Origin: Falciphora oryzae
Lineage: Eukaryota > Ascomycota > Sordariomycetes > Magnaporthales > Magnaporthaceae
Length of the DNA: 64,000 bases
Assembly: GCA_000733355.1 (NCBI GenBank)
Contig: JNVV01000054.1
Location: 160,006 to 224,005, forward strand
Direction of reading: 5' to 3'
Within the stretch, counting starts at the first letter, position 1, and every line of letters starts with the position of its first letter. The notes beneath the pieces were generated by a model. It worked only from the letters and a program-made list of their open reading frames with translations. It did no database searches and was not told the origin of the DNA. The translations under genes and the position numbers were made by a program. Shown here piece by piece: positions 12,401 to 22,396 of this stretch.

Positions 12401-12641
12401 GCTGGCGGCCGGGTCGGCGAGCGAGAAGGTGCGCACAGCCAGCACCGCCGGCGAGAGGCTCGCGGGACTGGGCCTGGCCGAGTTCGTCGACCGGGTCAGG
12501 GAGATGGTGGACGAGGTCTCGCGCGTGGGAGCAGTGGACCGCGAAGCGCACGGCCCTTGGTGGGAGGCCGTCGCCGAGAAGATTGATAAGGAGGGAGGCG
12601 AGGATGCGCCGTCGTCGGTGGCCTCCTCGTCGAGGGGCTGA
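9474..12641 (+). CDS. Tcp11 (T-complex 11) family protein, Sok1-like
   Basis: A single uninterrupted ORF of 1055 residues. The first 100 residues are Ser/Pro-rich with basic RRxS sites that would suit cAMP-dependent kinase (RRSSLD at the start, SSRRNSISS near 87). A charged coiled coil follows at about 130-250, with long Ala/Glu/Arg/Lys runs, then an IQ-like stretch with RQLQWWWRATIRRR near 275. The C-terminal 700 residues have the alpha-helical layout of the Tcp11 domain (LLVRIKKL, ILVHELSIDKNYRL and similar segments). Yeast Sok1 suppresses loss of protein kinase A; by homology a role in cAMP/growth signalling is likely but inferred. The first ATG follows a pyrimidine-rich leader and suits the family's N-terminus. 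No introns are needed. Confidence 0.85.
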   Translation: MRRSSLDLSEPSRALEEPLGSPSPASPIDRPEMALSLAEAVEADEELDTVSDGPGAPRIYTPPPHIAARFYRPSQARRKDSAASSRRNSISSAHSLSSAGCARQAGPQSKHIAQHLRRASILEDRKARLADRAAHAEKVRLRAALAKATIRDTSLSEERALAAQQARERNLAEIAAACAEEVKRAKAVAESTKEKREQEIRKLKIQMEERMAEAKRRRDELRSRNAAKTRSRGHSQSLGNARKAADMLLDVKEESKETDETRPMTPDSAARQLQWWWRATIRRRAVAEFQALGLNIDGVRETTFEKVVQLLAQESVLTATSRMLRICGLREGAVGSVSEMAAVRTFLSALLILGHPAQVLSNKDNKGEQEQVGAALAHPLSKDDLANPQLQELVGKARDLLICFENIMPRLTSMNGYTPPPVLKAQLPETYAAFHNAFIAWKARDSGALIDVMLMQFVELDAIWQTVKDSTDPSVTESYRQSIQDNQVMLLVRIKKLAGAEQGKKMVFEAVRKARKSRAEIKPSGDTKPREAADYTVETAMGDLGTPEPSEQRGEDLAAHEPSPSEEAKHMTVRVRIPRNRLLPDNRILVHELSIDKNYRLSAEEYREQQALFLAPLLQRMRDTMQHESQEEEHFRLLLEVAKELRAKLQRLVQQGKSMHTFIGEVLDTDVAYQQFVTGSFSYEKFFSTMGQLLPKLCAPVRDDEVKELVEHGLRNGNYVDRLEALMSFIDVMSSDHANYLLSLVAPQILSSASQYEAKCFAQALGRKEHGLETAEASWRSARGRLLAEAARRDPEGISHPKSRPTPDRIYTQVLVDLFTRLGPISLDDMPETLRLDHRRAVRSGALTRRIVTTGAILLQCKNMLKRDVRVPWRTEASRIMTVLEAADERRLLKQKEGGDSSTAPSSESPTQAVVDGVMAALESGRSMPSATKANLRALVGKMEAAAAESGRTGCEPGEPVLRLLLNRLRTHVLSRLAAGSASEKVRTASTAGERLAGLGLAEFVDRVREMVDEVSRVGAVDREAHGPWWEAVAEKIDKEGGEDAPSSVASSSRG

Positions 12642-13862
12642 ACGAGCAGCAGCAAGCGCTGGGGAGGTTCGTTTTGACGCCCTCCTCTTTACTTGCACCA
12701 CCTGATCCAGAGAGCAGGTGGGGGAAAGTCATGATGAGCATGATTTGTATGACGACGTGTGAGATGGATTTGTTTTTTTAGGCATCGGATGGGACCTATG
12801 GGCGTTTAGCGATGCAGATTGGTTTTCCACTTTTCCTTATTCCTCTCTTTCTTGCTTGTTATTTCCTCCCATCCTTTTTTGTTACGAACACGACAGCTGG
12901 GTGATTTATGCTACGCGTTGTCGATATGTGATCTTTGGCGGGCTTGGGCAAAGGTTATCGAGGCGTTTGCTTCCATTGCTTGTTTCTTCTCTGGATCGAG
13001 ATGATTTTATCAGTTCGCCGCATACATTCGTGTGTATGCGGTTGTGGAATGGCGATCAGCGCCCGTCGAGGTGTGAGGACGGGACGACTTTTGTATTTTC
13101 GTGTCTTCCACCAAGCATCGGACGTCGACGAGCGGCTTGCATTTGCCGCAGGTGGATTTATCTCGAGGCCACTACTACCTGCCTACATATGCTACTAGCT
13201 GCATTATCATCATTCTTACTCTCGTCACCACAGCGCTCATACAAAGTATTTCCACGCGTGCAAGATTCGGGGCCTTTTGACTGACACGCATGCAATCCAT
13301 CAAAAGCGGGCGACACCCAGATCTTAGTTTCGGCCAGGAGAGAAACTGCGAAAGGGGAAAAGAACAAGGCCGGGGACAGACGGTTCCTTGTTTTTTTGTC
13401 TCCTCCCAACTGCTGTGCCCCAGGGCAAAATATGGGCCTGTGGTGGGAATCAGAGCGGATGTTGGTGGAAGGCCTTCCCAATTCTAAAGCTTGGCGACGC
13501 CAGCAAGACGAGGCAAGAAATAAAAGCTCCGAAATCGATATCTAGCCGGTGGGAGTGGAGGAATGACGCAGTTGTCCGCCGTGAGGAGGAGGTGGATGAG
13601 GATTGCCTGCCCTTTTTCGGTATCCTGTTTTTCCTTGATTTGAGCGCGTCGAATGCTGTGCGCGATGTGGAAGGGCCGTCGAGTATAAAACGGGCTGCGC
13701 TGAGACATGGCCGTAGACGGAGACGGCGAGCCTTTGGTCTTCCTTTTGATACCATCTCGACATCGCCCGTCTTTCGCTTTGCCCTGTACCTCGGCACCCC
13801 TTAAAAACACTCGCTTATTACAAGTTGATAAACGACCTCGTCAGCAGTCACCACCCGCAACC
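12642..13862. other. Intergenic region upstream of small Gly/Ser-rich gene
   Basis: T-rich sequence follows the Tcp11-family stop and probably contains its 3' untranslated region. ORFs on both strands are overlapping and compositionally inconsistent. The promoter of the next gene, with a clear TATA box, lies at the right end. Confidence 0.5.
13684..13690 (+). promoter_or_regulatory. TATA box of the small Gly/Ser-rich gene
   Basis: TATAAAA lies about 170 bases before the ATG at 13863, in an otherwise mixed-GC region. An ACCCCTTAAA stretch (CCCCT, the core of a yeast-type stress-response element) follows near 13797. A TATA box at this distance suits an inducible gene; the stress link is inference. 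Confidence 0.55.
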
Positions 13863-14381
13863 ATGGTCGACTTTGGAGGCCTCGGCAAGATGGCGCAGAA
13901 GCAGTTTGGCGGGAGCAGCAGCGAGGACAAGCAGGAGACGACAACCTCGAGCGGGGGCTGTGAGTGTTTTTTTTTTATTAATCTTATTTCCTTTTTTGCT
14001 TTTTCCGTTCCATCTCGCTCTGTCGATCACTGATGCGGAGAGAAAATAACAGGGAGCGGAGTCGGCTCGTCAGCCAAGCAGGCCTTCACCGAGGCGCAGG
14101 CCGGGCGGGCCGAGGGCAAGGACCTGGACTACGGCAAGATCGGCGGGGTGGCCAAGCAAGCGGCGACCGAGTACAACCGCGAGGGCGGCGATAAGGACCT
14201 GAGCAGCATCGGGCGCCAGGTGGCCAGCGGCATGTTTGGGAGTGGTGGGAGCGGTAGCAGCAGCAGCGGCAGCAGCAGTGGGCTCGGATCCGGATCAGGT
14301 GCGGGCAATGCCGCTGTCGAGCCGACGATGCAGACACCGTCCAACGGCGACGGGATGATGTCGCAGCAGCAGCAGATCTAG
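13863..14381 (+). CDS. Small Gly/Ser-rich conserved fungal protein, function unknown
   Basis: Two exons, 13863-13959 and 14053-14381, are joined by a GTGAGT...CAG intron to give 141 residues. The ATG has a good context (ACCATGG). The protein opens with MVDFGGLGKMAQKQFGG and has a charged, Gln/Ala-rich middle (SAKQAFTEAQAGRAEGKDLDYGK). It ends in a Gly/Ser stretch and a Gln run. There is no signal peptide or membrane segment. The composition is hydrophilic and probably disordered, as in small stress-associated fungal proteins. I do not recognise a named family. The TATA box and strong leader suggest high or inducible expression. Confidence 0.72.
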
Positions 14382-16210
14382 GTAATGAAAGGGCTGGCTG
14401 GTGGTAGCATTGTAATACCACAGAAAAACAAATGGCACCATGACTTGACTCGCTCGCGTCTTGACAGGACAGCACGACTTCGGCCCTATTCTCAAGCTTC
14501 CGGTGGGGATTGTTTTCCCTGGCGATCTAGACCCAGCTGCTTTTTTCCTTTCTTGCCCCATGCTCACATCAGTAGCGGCGGTAGTGCCGTGCTGAGTGAT
14601 GGGGCGCCAAGACGGGCAGACAGCGCTAAAAGCGTGTCTCTCAAAAATGTCGCTCGCTCACAAGCAGAAAGAAACAGCTCTCAGCGACGCAAGGCACAGA
14701 GTCTAATCACTGACACCAGCGCCGACAAGGGTCAAGGAGGTTCGAACCGACTCGGGCAGTCCACCTGGGAATGCGTTCGCTTGGGGTATGCACATAGACC
14801 CGTCGGGTCCGCAGCTTTACTCAGTAAAGGTTGGCTATTCATTTATCCTCACGGCTTATCTTGAGAGTGTGTCTGACGGGCAGCCGACGGGTTTTGGCGG
14901 CGGCAGGGATGATGGGACCCCGGCGTTACTACAAAAAAGGAGGGAGTGGGTGTGAACCCGTCTGCTTGGCCCGGCATCGCTATGGACGTGCCGGGGGAGG
15001 AGGGCATGGTGGTATTCCACGGCAGACATGGCAATTAGTCCGAGAATGCTGGGCCTGGGCCGTCTGTAGTGCGCTGTCTGGTGCTTGATGGGAAATGCAG
15101 CCGCTCGAGTCCCGAGGATGAGGTCTTAGCCGAGCCAATTCTCGATGCGTCACGGCTTCCCCGCACTCTGTTCTGGCCACAGTTCTTTGGTGATGGGTGT
15201 TACCAATTCGCCATGTGTTTTCGCCGTCGTCCGTTTACCACACATGGAAAACAATCGCCCAAGATTGCGCCAGATGAGGACGGCCGTCTGCCCCACAACC
15301 CCACAGCCCACGCACGCCTGTCGGACGCAGGCAACGGCCCACTGGGAACCCCGCTCGGGCAAATGAGCAAGGGTTGAGTGGGCGGGTTTTTTTTATTGCT
15401 CGACCCATCTTTGTGTGCTTTCTGGTTTTCTTCCCCGTGAGACTGCACTCCAGCTTTCTCGAGCGCCCACTTCTTTCCCCAACTTTCCACCCCCGCGGAT
15501 CGCCGCGGGTTTTCTTGGCTTGTCCGCTTACCTCTCTGGGCGGCGTGGCGGCCTTCGAGCCGTTGACCTTTCCCGGGTTGTCGATTGGCTTTCTGAGTAC
15601 CTGGTGGCGTTCACAGTTTGCATGACTGTATGGCCAAGAAGCCGGGCTAGCGCGTGTGCATCATGTTCCAGAAGGAAATAAAGAAGGCGCTTGGATGAAT
15701 GTTTTGAGTTGGGCCCGCGCCGGAGGGAAACCCAAAGGGCCGAAAGCATCCCCAGGGGCCCTCCCTGGTGGCGTCGGGTCTTGGAGAAGCGGGGAGGGCA
15801 GTCGTCTCGCGCGCCCCAGAACAGATGATACCCCCCATGGGGTTTGAGTGTGGCTGGTACGCGGAGAACAGTACGTTGAACGGCGAGAGGGGAGGTTCCA
15901 CGTTTTAAGCTTTGGCCTGCCCATTTGGTTGCTATGGAGCACAGCACTGCGTGAGCACCACGAGTGATGTGAACGAGGTATACATACTCTCGGCGTTGCA
16001 TCCTGGATCAGACCGTCCGCTCGTCCCTTTTCCACTCCTCCCTCTCCCCATCTCTTTCTCCCAGACACTTTTCTTCCTTCTTTCTAGAAGACAGACGGGA
16101 ACCGACTGGACGAAAGACACTTTATTAGTGTTGGAGCTTTGGCCGTGGCTTGGCACAGACATTGACATCCGGATCAACCCAGCTTACACGTCAGGTCGCC
16201 AGCCGTCATC
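14382..16210. other. Intergenic region, no gene recognised
   Basis: 1.8 kb without a supported gene. ORFs overlap on both strands and show no domain. The last 200 bases before 16211 are C/T-rich and probably include the promoter and leader of the sugar transporter. Confidence 0.5.
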
Positions 16211-17701
16211 ATGTTCACGCGCGAGTGGTGGAGCAAGCGCCGGCTCAAGGTCAAGGACGACCAGCCGACCAAGGCGGCCGAGCTGACGCTGCGCCAGTCC
16301 ATCTTCCCCATCTTCCTCGTCACCATCCTCTTCTTCCTCTGGGGCTTCTCGTACGGCCTGCTCGACACGCTCAACAAGCACTTCCAGACGACGCTGGGCA
16401 TCGACCGCGCGCGCTCCACGGGCCTGCAGGTCGCCTACTTTGGCGCCTACCCGCTCGCCTCGCTCGGCCACGCCGCCTGGATCCTGCGCCACTACAGCTA
16501 CAAGGCCGTCTTCATCTGGGGCCTGTTCCTGTACGGCGTCGGCGCCCTGCTGTGCATCCCCGCCATCCTGGCCCGCTCCTTCGCCGGCTTCTGCGTCTGC
16601 ATCTTCATCATCGGCAACGGCCTCGGCTCGCTCGAGACGGCCGCCAACCCCTTCATCACCGTCTGCGGCCCGCCGCGCTACTCGGAGATCCGCATCAACA
16701 TCTCGCAGGCCTTCAATGGCATCGGCACCGTCATCGCGCCCGCCATGGGCTCCTACGTCTTCTTCACGTTCCAGGACGACCAGGCCCTGGCCAACGTCCA
16801 GTGGGTCTACCTGGCCATCGCCTGCTTCGTCTTCATCCTGGCCGGCATCTTCCTCATGAGCAACATCCCCGAGATCACCGACGCCGACATGGCCTTCCAG
16901 GCCGCCGAGACCCACGCCGGCGAGTCGGACCTGCCCTTCCGCAAGCAGTACCGCCTCTTCCACGCCGCCGCCGCCCAGTTCTGCTACACGGGCGCCCAGG
17001 TTGCTATAGCCAGGTGAGTCTTCTGTTGCGGGTAGTCCATACTAGTGAAACAACGAGAAAAGCTGACTCTCCCTGCCTCCTCCAGTCTCTTCATCAACTA
17101 CGTCACCGAGGCCCGCGCCGGCACCAGCAACGCCATGGGCGCGCAGCTCCTCTCGGGCGCCCAGGCCGCCTTCACCGTCGGTCGCTTCGCGGGCGTCGGC
17201 TTCATGCACTTTGTCAAGCCGCGCCTCGTCTTCCTGGCCTTCCTGTCGCTCGTCTGCGTCTTCCTGATCCCGGCCATCGCGACGCGCGGCGACGCGGGAG
17301 TGGCCATGATGTTCGCCGTCCTCTTCTTCGAGTCCATCTGCTTCCCCACCATCGTCGCCCTCGGCATGCGGGGGCTGGGCCGCCACTCCAAGCGCGGCTC
17401 CGGCCTGATCGTGGGTGGTGTGTTTGGCGGTGCTGTGGTGCCGCCGCTGATGGGTGCTGTTGGAGACATGCACGGCACGCCCACCGCCATGGTCGTGCCG
17501 CTCGCCTTCATGGTCGCAGCGCTGTCGTACGCCGTCGCCGTCAACTACGTGCCCTGGTACCGCGACACGGCCGACGCCTTCACCTCGGCCGAGATTGGCA
17601 TCGCCAACGCGGGCGCTGCCGACGAGGAGAACAGCATCAAGGGCGAGAAGCGCGTGCTGGAGGAGAAGAGGGTCGAGTCTGCCACGGCGTCGGGCATCTA
17701 A
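16211..17701 (+). CDS. MFS sugar transporter, FucP/glucose-galactose (FHS) type
   Basis: Exons 16211-17013 and 17086-17701 join through a GTGAGT...CAG intron to a 472-residue protein, the usual length. The first helix carries FFLWGFSYGLLDTLNKHFQ, the hallmark of this family. Helices 4-5 carry GNGLGSLETAANPFI and the NISQAFNGIGTVIAPAMGS segment typical of proton-coupled fucose permease relatives. Twelve membrane segments can be traced, with a hydrophilic break near residues 225-260 and a charged C-terminal tail. The likely role is plasma-membrane uptake of a hexose or deoxyhexose by proton symport; the exact sugar is unknown. It is convergent with the secreted-protein gene at 18096. Confidence 0.88.
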
Positions 17702-18095
17702 GGGAGAATGTTGTCATTGGTTGCGTTCGTGGTGGACGATAGGGGCAGCCAGCACGTCGCTCTGATTATATACCCAGCACGTACATAGCCCAGAAACGTC
17801 CAATGATTGTTCATATCTTTAGGTCATGACATCAATGACTGTGTTCGCCGGCAACCACCCAATGAGCGCAAATATTAATTAAGATATAAGTACTAGCTAC
17901 GCTTGTTATGCAGGTGTGTATGTACTAAAGGAGTGTGTGCTTTTATGTGCAACTTTCAACCAAACCCAGCCCGGGCTAGATGGCCCATCCCGCGCTCACA
18001 TTTGTCTCATTAGGTACCCTCCATCTCTCAATCGCTCCTCACATGCCACCGATGTGCTCCGAGCCAAATCAGGGCAGAGCTCAAAGCTCGAGGCT

Positions 18096-18848
18096 TCAGG
18101 GACCGTACTGGCTCCAGTCAATCGCAGCCACGTCCTCGTAGCACTTCTGGTCGAGCGCAAACTCGTGGCTGGAGACAGCATCAGCAGGGAGGTCGTTGAG
18201 CGGCGCGCACTGCGGGATCAGCGCGATCGGGGCGCAGCCCTCGGGAACCTCGACCACGGGCAGCGACGTGTTCGGATCGATGGTAGAGTAGGCGTAGTCG
18301 ACCACGACAAACTTGCGCCGGTAGTAGGGCACCTCGTGGTAGCAGGCCACAAAGGTGCCGCCGGGCCCGTCCTTGCGGTTGGTCAGGACGCTGTAGGGGT
18401 CCGGGAACTTTGTGATGCCGACGTCGGTGGTGGAGCCGCCGTTGACGAAGGTGGCGTGCGAGCCCGGGTTCGCGGGGAGGTCGAACTCGTCCCGGCCCTG
18501 CACGTGCACGCCCCAGGGGAAGGGCGGGGTGCCGGCGTCGGTGATGACGCGGGTCGTGCCAAAGGCGATGTCAGAGGCGGTGCCGTTGAGGTAGAAGACG
18601 CGCGAGGAGCCGTCGGCCTGCGGCGAGAGGACGTTGCGGCTGTTCGGCGGGCCGATGTGGATGCCGGCGAGGGCGAAGCCGTTGACGGAGGGGGTGAGGT
18701 CGCGCGACGGGTCCGTCACGTTGGCGATCAGCCGGAAGCCCTTGGATACGGAGCTCGGCGGGTAGTGCGGCACCACCTGTCGAGGCGTCACGGCCGGGGC
18801 GGCAGTGGCCAGGGCGGCGAGGCCGAGGGTGAGGATGGTGGTGTGCAT
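18096..18848 (-). CDS. Secreted fungal protein of unknown function (DUF7907-like)
   Basis: An uninterrupted 250-residue ORF. Residues 1-18 form a signal peptide (MHTTILTLGLAALATAAP), followed by a TPRQ propeptide-like stretch. The mature part begins with a SKGFRLIANVTDPSRDLTPSVNG segment and has two likely N-glycosylation sites (NVT, NGT). It continues as a beta-rich protein with a PFPWGVHVQGRDEF motif and Cys residues only in the C-terminal half, compatible with two disulphides. The pattern fits a family of fungal extracellular proteins annotated DUF7907, recalled from memory, so the family name is tentative. A TATA box lies about 120 bases upstream on this strand. A plant- or substrate-contact role is possible but not shown. 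Confidence 0.75.
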   Translation of the reverse strand: MHTTILTLGLAALATAAPAVTPRQVVPHYPPSSVSKGFRLIANVTDPSRDLTPSVNGFALAGIHIGPPNSRNVLSPQADGSSRVFYLNGTASDIAFGTTRVITDAGTPPFPWGVHVQGRDEFDLPANPGSHATFVNGGSTTDVGITKFPDPYSVLTNRKDGPGGTFVACYHEVPYYRRKFVVVDYAYSTIDPNTSLPVVEVPEGCAPIALIPQCAPLNDLPADAVSSHEFALDQKCYEDVAAIDWSQYGP

Positions 18849-18968
18849 GGCGGGTGGTTGTTATTGTTGCTGCTGGTATCAGAGCTTGAGCGAATGGAAG
18901 GGATGATGATGAAGGAGGCTGGTGTTTCTCTCTGGGATGGCTGGCTACATCGTGTTCCGTCGTCTCCC

Positions 18969-18975
18969 TTTTATA
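18969..18975 (-). promoter_or_regulatory. TATA box of secreted-protein gene
   Basis: TATAAAA on the minus strand, about 120 bases upstream of the ATG at 18848. The distance and the lack of any other plausible element support it as the core promoter. Confidence 0.5.
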
Positions 18976-19906
18976 AGTTCTCGTCGTCTCGTGAGCCAGC
19001 CCCTTTCGGCAACGTTGCGCAGACCGCTTGTCGGCGCTCGCTACCTCGCGGCGATTGATGGAATGCATCTCTCACATCATGGCCTAGGCAGCGACCCGTC
19101 GCTCCAAAAGCTCACCGCTCCCCATCCAACACGAGGTTGCACCATCAGCACGGCGGTATCGCCAGAGACAAGGGCGATTGGGCCCAAGAGGTGTTCCGGA
19201 TGGGATCGGGCACCTGCCGAATTCCGAAGATGGGCGTTTGATCTATTGCAGCTAGAATTAGTGGGCAAAAATGATGTTGTGTTACGAACTGGCGAATGGC
19301 GTCGGAGACTGAACCGAAGCACAGCCTCAGTCGATTTGCTCTTTGGAATATCGAAACGACAGACCCAGCAAATTCGAGAGAATGGAATCACGGGGCAATG
19401 TCATCGGTGTGTCGGCCGAGCCGCTCGCCCGCTCTGGTGCCAGCTATTTTTGCCTGTATGGAAACCTCGTGTCGGCAGAGCGCACCCATGATTTCGATCA
19501 TGGGGGTTGCATTCTCTCGTATGGGGACCCCAGAAAGCCGTCTCTTCTGGATTAGTGAATGTTTGAGTGCATGACCATGCACTTACCCGTCGCACATGGC
19601 GGCGAGACATCGGCGAGCACCACTTGGCTAGGGTGATCTGCTTCGGCGCATCTCGGTCCACCTCGCCGCGACGGCCACCCCGGGTTTCTGTATTACGAGC
19701 ATGACATCCAGTAAAACCGTTGACGGCTCCAGAATTTGCTGCTCTGAAATTATACCAATTCTGCCCATCATCTACTACCTACAACCATAGGAACCTACCT
19801 AACCTTTTGTGGAGCGCCAACCCAGTCCGCCTGTGAAGCCTGAACGCCGTCTACAACCTGGTCTGCGCGAGCCAACATTCCTACAGATCGTCTATCACGC
19901 CATATG
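18976..19906. other. Intergenic region, boundary to accessory segment
   Basis: No supported gene. ORFs at 19296-19574 and on the opposite strand are mutually overlapping and lack domains. The left copy of a 60-bp direct repeat lies at 19645-19704. Confidence 0.45.
19645..19704 (+). repeat. Left copy of ~60-bp direct repeat flanking the HET/membrane-protein pair
   Basis: The core GGCGCATCTCGGTCCACCTC, then GCCGCGACGGCCACCCC and a GAGCATG end, recurs in the same orientation at 24446-24507 with few mismatches. The pair brackets 4.7 kb containing exactly two genes. Confidence 0.75.
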
Positions 19907-22396
19907 CTACACATGGTCCCGGGACAGAAACGCCGAAACCTCATATTCCCGGCGCGGGCCGTCCGCCTGCGCTGCTCCCGGGCGAGGTTCGGGAGGGGCA
20001 CGATTAGGCCCCGCGGAGAGCCTCCCCAGTTGCCCATTTCCAAAGATGCTCAGCTGGTCGCCGTCGTGCGTCAGCCGCGTTGCGAGCTGCACAGGAACCA
20101 TCGGTCTCTCGTCAAACTGGTTGAAAGAGGCAAGCAGAAGGACGAGTTCGACGGGGTCTCGCCCCATCAGGTGTGCGACGGTGTCGCTCTCGTTGTGCAC
20201 CAGGCAGAACCGCCCGACCATGCGGTCTTCGTCCTGGCCGGGCAAGCCCTCGTGTAGTATCAATGTGATGCCTCGCTTCTGTTCTCCATTGACCCCGAAA
20301 AAGCCCGTGAAGAAACTGTTTTTCCAGCCGATCTCGAGCCGGCTGATCTCGAGCTTGGCAATTACCGAGTCGAGACGAACTTGAAGTCCTCGGGCCGAGT
20401 GACCTATGACCCTGTCGTGGAGAAACCTCGCTGGCTCGATGATGGATCTCCGGTCCATGAGAGTCAAAGGAGCCCAGCGGTACCCCTCGACACCCAGCCG
20501 CTCCGTAGTCCAGAACAGCATCGACGGGTGGAAGGTGGGATGCCGGGGATCCAGCCCCACGAGCTTCCAGAGCTCCAGCATCCTGTCCTCCCTGGATTTG
20601 GCTGCAACGAGCGGTCCCGGGTCTACCCCCAGGATGTTGCCGAGACAGAGACCCTCATCGTCCGCTACACTAGTCTCTCGGAAATTCAAGGCTTCCTTGG
20701 CCCGGACGACGTCTGTCGACAACGGCCGCGTGTTATCCCAGTCGCGGTCTCTGATGCTTTGGAAACACTCCATGACCGGTTTCAACTGACGGCGGTCGAG
20801 AACGGTCCGAGCCTCGAGACGCTTGTTGGCAGAGTACCAACGTAAGATTACGTCGTCCGTAAATCTGGCGTTGAGAAACTGGAAATGGAGTTTCCCCTGC
20901 TGTGTGAGGTGGGATTCTTGGTAGGTCCATAACCTGCGGTTCCAGGGCGCCACCACTATGCGCCCGACAACTTCCGCCACTCGGCAGAGGGTGTCATGCT
21001 GACCTGTCACCTGATCCAGCCGAAGCGGGTGTGTCAGGATATAACGGTCAAGGACCAAAGTCGTGTGCGCCGTCTCGTAGCTATCTTTCATCCGCTGGAG
21101 CGCCAGATCATAGGCATCTTCAGGACCGAGCGGGAAAGCCAGGGTGTCCAGCCAAAATGGCCGCAGCTCGCTATCCGTATCATCCCCCGAAAGCTTGCAA
21201 AGTCGCCGAAACTGACACAGCGGAATCGCATTCTCTTTGTTGTTGCCTAGCCCGTCGGACCAGACGTGAGATATGGCCACGTGGGCGACCCGGATGCTGC
21301 CGTCTGGGAGCCTGGATGGGACTATGGAGGCGTAAAGCTTGCCGTCCGAATCGTTCCGTCGAGGCTCAACCGGCATGATTAGCGGGATCTGTTGGATCGG
21401 ATCTCGGAGGATCTGGGCCAGTTCTGACTGGGAAGCGTGGACGAATTCGCACTGACATCCGTCTGTAGTATGCTTGGTCTTGTACTCGTCTTCCTTCACC
21501 TGGTAGGCGAGGCATCTGTTTGCCTCGCAGGAGGAGTGGCCCTTTTCCGGGCGGGGACGGTCCAGCTGGTTTAGAAACCAGAGGGCGAAAATGTCATCCT
21601 TGACCATCCTCTTCAGCATAAAGACTTCGGGCACACACCAGCCCAGCTCTCTCATCTGTTGTTCCAAAAACATGACCGGTCCTAGGAAGCCCGAATAGGC
21701 ATAATCTCGGCTGGGGGCGTAGACGATGATGATGGCATGGAACAAATAGTTATACAGCAATGCCACTGACAGCACAAACTCGGTATCCGGGTACTGAGAT
21801 TGTATCATCCCCTTGCTGAGCCCAATAGGGGTGTTGTCGTACACGACGTCAGGGTAGCGGCTTCCATTACCAAAAAGCCAGTCGTAGACTTTGCTCATCT
21901 TTTGGAGAAGGGAGAATGCGTTGCGAAAACGGCTGGATCTCTCGTTTGCGGATAGGTTCGCGTTCATCGTTCTAAACACCCACTCTGGAATTTTCTTTGC
22001 GAGGATCCCGGTGTCGAGGACGAGCCGTTCTCCTCGCTGCACGTAATGCCAAGGGGAACAAATCTCGCCCTTTTCGTAGCTCTCATAGGGGTGCGCGAGT
22101 GTCGGATCTTCGGCCCAGGAGCCTTCCCGCTTGATAAAATGGCGCGTCGGCATCGGGTGGCCCGTCACTGCCTCGAGGACGCCGAAAAACGAACACATCT
22201 GCAGCTTCTCGTGTGCCTTGTGTCGGTCAAGGGCCGAGCTGGTGCTTTGGAGGCCTGTTCTAATCTCTGCCTGCGCAGTGTCGTCGAGGAGGCTGAGGGG
22301 ATCCGTGACTCCGTGGGTGCTGCAGGTCGCAAATGTGTACAGGGACACCGATGGAGCCCTCCAAGCAGGCTTATCTGGGGTGGGCAGGTGATCCAT
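19907..22396 (-). CDS. HET-domain (heterokaryon incompatibility) protein
   Basis: One intronless 829-residue ORF. The HET core is central. HVAISHVWSDGLGN lies near residue 370. A degenerate second motif with FWLDTLAFPLG lies near 417, where most members have WIDxxCI. PWNRRLWTYQE lies near 475, the third conserved block. About 370 residues of unassigned N-terminal sequence and 350 C-terminal residues flank it. The N-terminal part contains Cys/His-rich stretches (CEANRCLAYQ). HET proteins trigger growth arrest or cell death when incompatible nuclei or other cues are sensed. There is no signal peptide, so cytoplasmic action is expected. It is divergent from the membrane-protein gene at 23198 and lies with it between direct repeats. 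It appears intact. Confidence 0.85.
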   Translation of the reverse strand: MDHLPTPDKPAWRAPSVSLYTFATCSTHGVTDPLSLLDDTAQAEIRTGLQSTSSALDRHKAHEKLQMCSFFGVLEAVTGHPMPTRHFIKREGSWAEDPTLAHPYESYEKGEICSPWHYVQRGERLVLDTGILAKKIPEWVFRTMNANLSANERSSRFRNAFSLLQKMSKVYDWLFGNGSRYPDVVYDNTPIGLSKGMIQSQYPDTEFVLSVALLYNYLFHAIIIVYAPSRDYAYSGFLGPVMFLEQQMRELGWCVPEVFMLKRMVKDDIFALWFLNQLDRPRPEKGHSSCEANRCLAYQVKEDEYKTKHTTDGCQCEFVHASQSELAQILRDPIQQIPLIMPVEPRRNDSDGKLYASIVPSRLPDGSIRVAHVAISHVWSDGLGNNKENAIPLCQFRRLCKLSGDDTDSELRPFWLDTLAFPLGPEDAYDLALQRMKDSYETAHTTLVLDRYILTHPLRLDQVTGQHDTLCRVAEVVGRIVVAPWNRRLWTYQESHLTQQGKLHFQFLNARFTDDVILRWYSANKRLEARTVLDRRQLKPVMECFQSIRDRDWDNTRPLSTDVVRAKEALNFRETSVADDEGLCLGNILGVDPGPLVAAKSREDRMLELWKLVGLDPRHPTFHPSMLFWTTERLGVEGYRWAPLTLMDRRSIIEPARFLHDRVIGHSARGLQVRLDSVIAKLEISRLEIGWKNSFFTGFFGVNGEQKRGITLILHEGLPGQDEDRMVGRFCLVHNESDTVAHLMGRDPVELVLLLASFNQFDERPMVPVQLATRLTHDGDQLSIFGNGQLGRLSAGPNRAPPEPRPGAAQADGPRREYEVSAFLSRDHV

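Noticed and set aside
11697..12701. 334-codon minus-strand ORF
   Set aside because: Antisense of the Tcp11-family gene; no domain, Arg/Gly/Pro-rich shadow.
16150..17742. 530-codon plus-strand ORF rich in Arg/Pro/His
   Set aside because: Shadow frame of the FucP-type transporter; composition is typical of a GC-rich out-of-frame read and the true frame has all family motifs.
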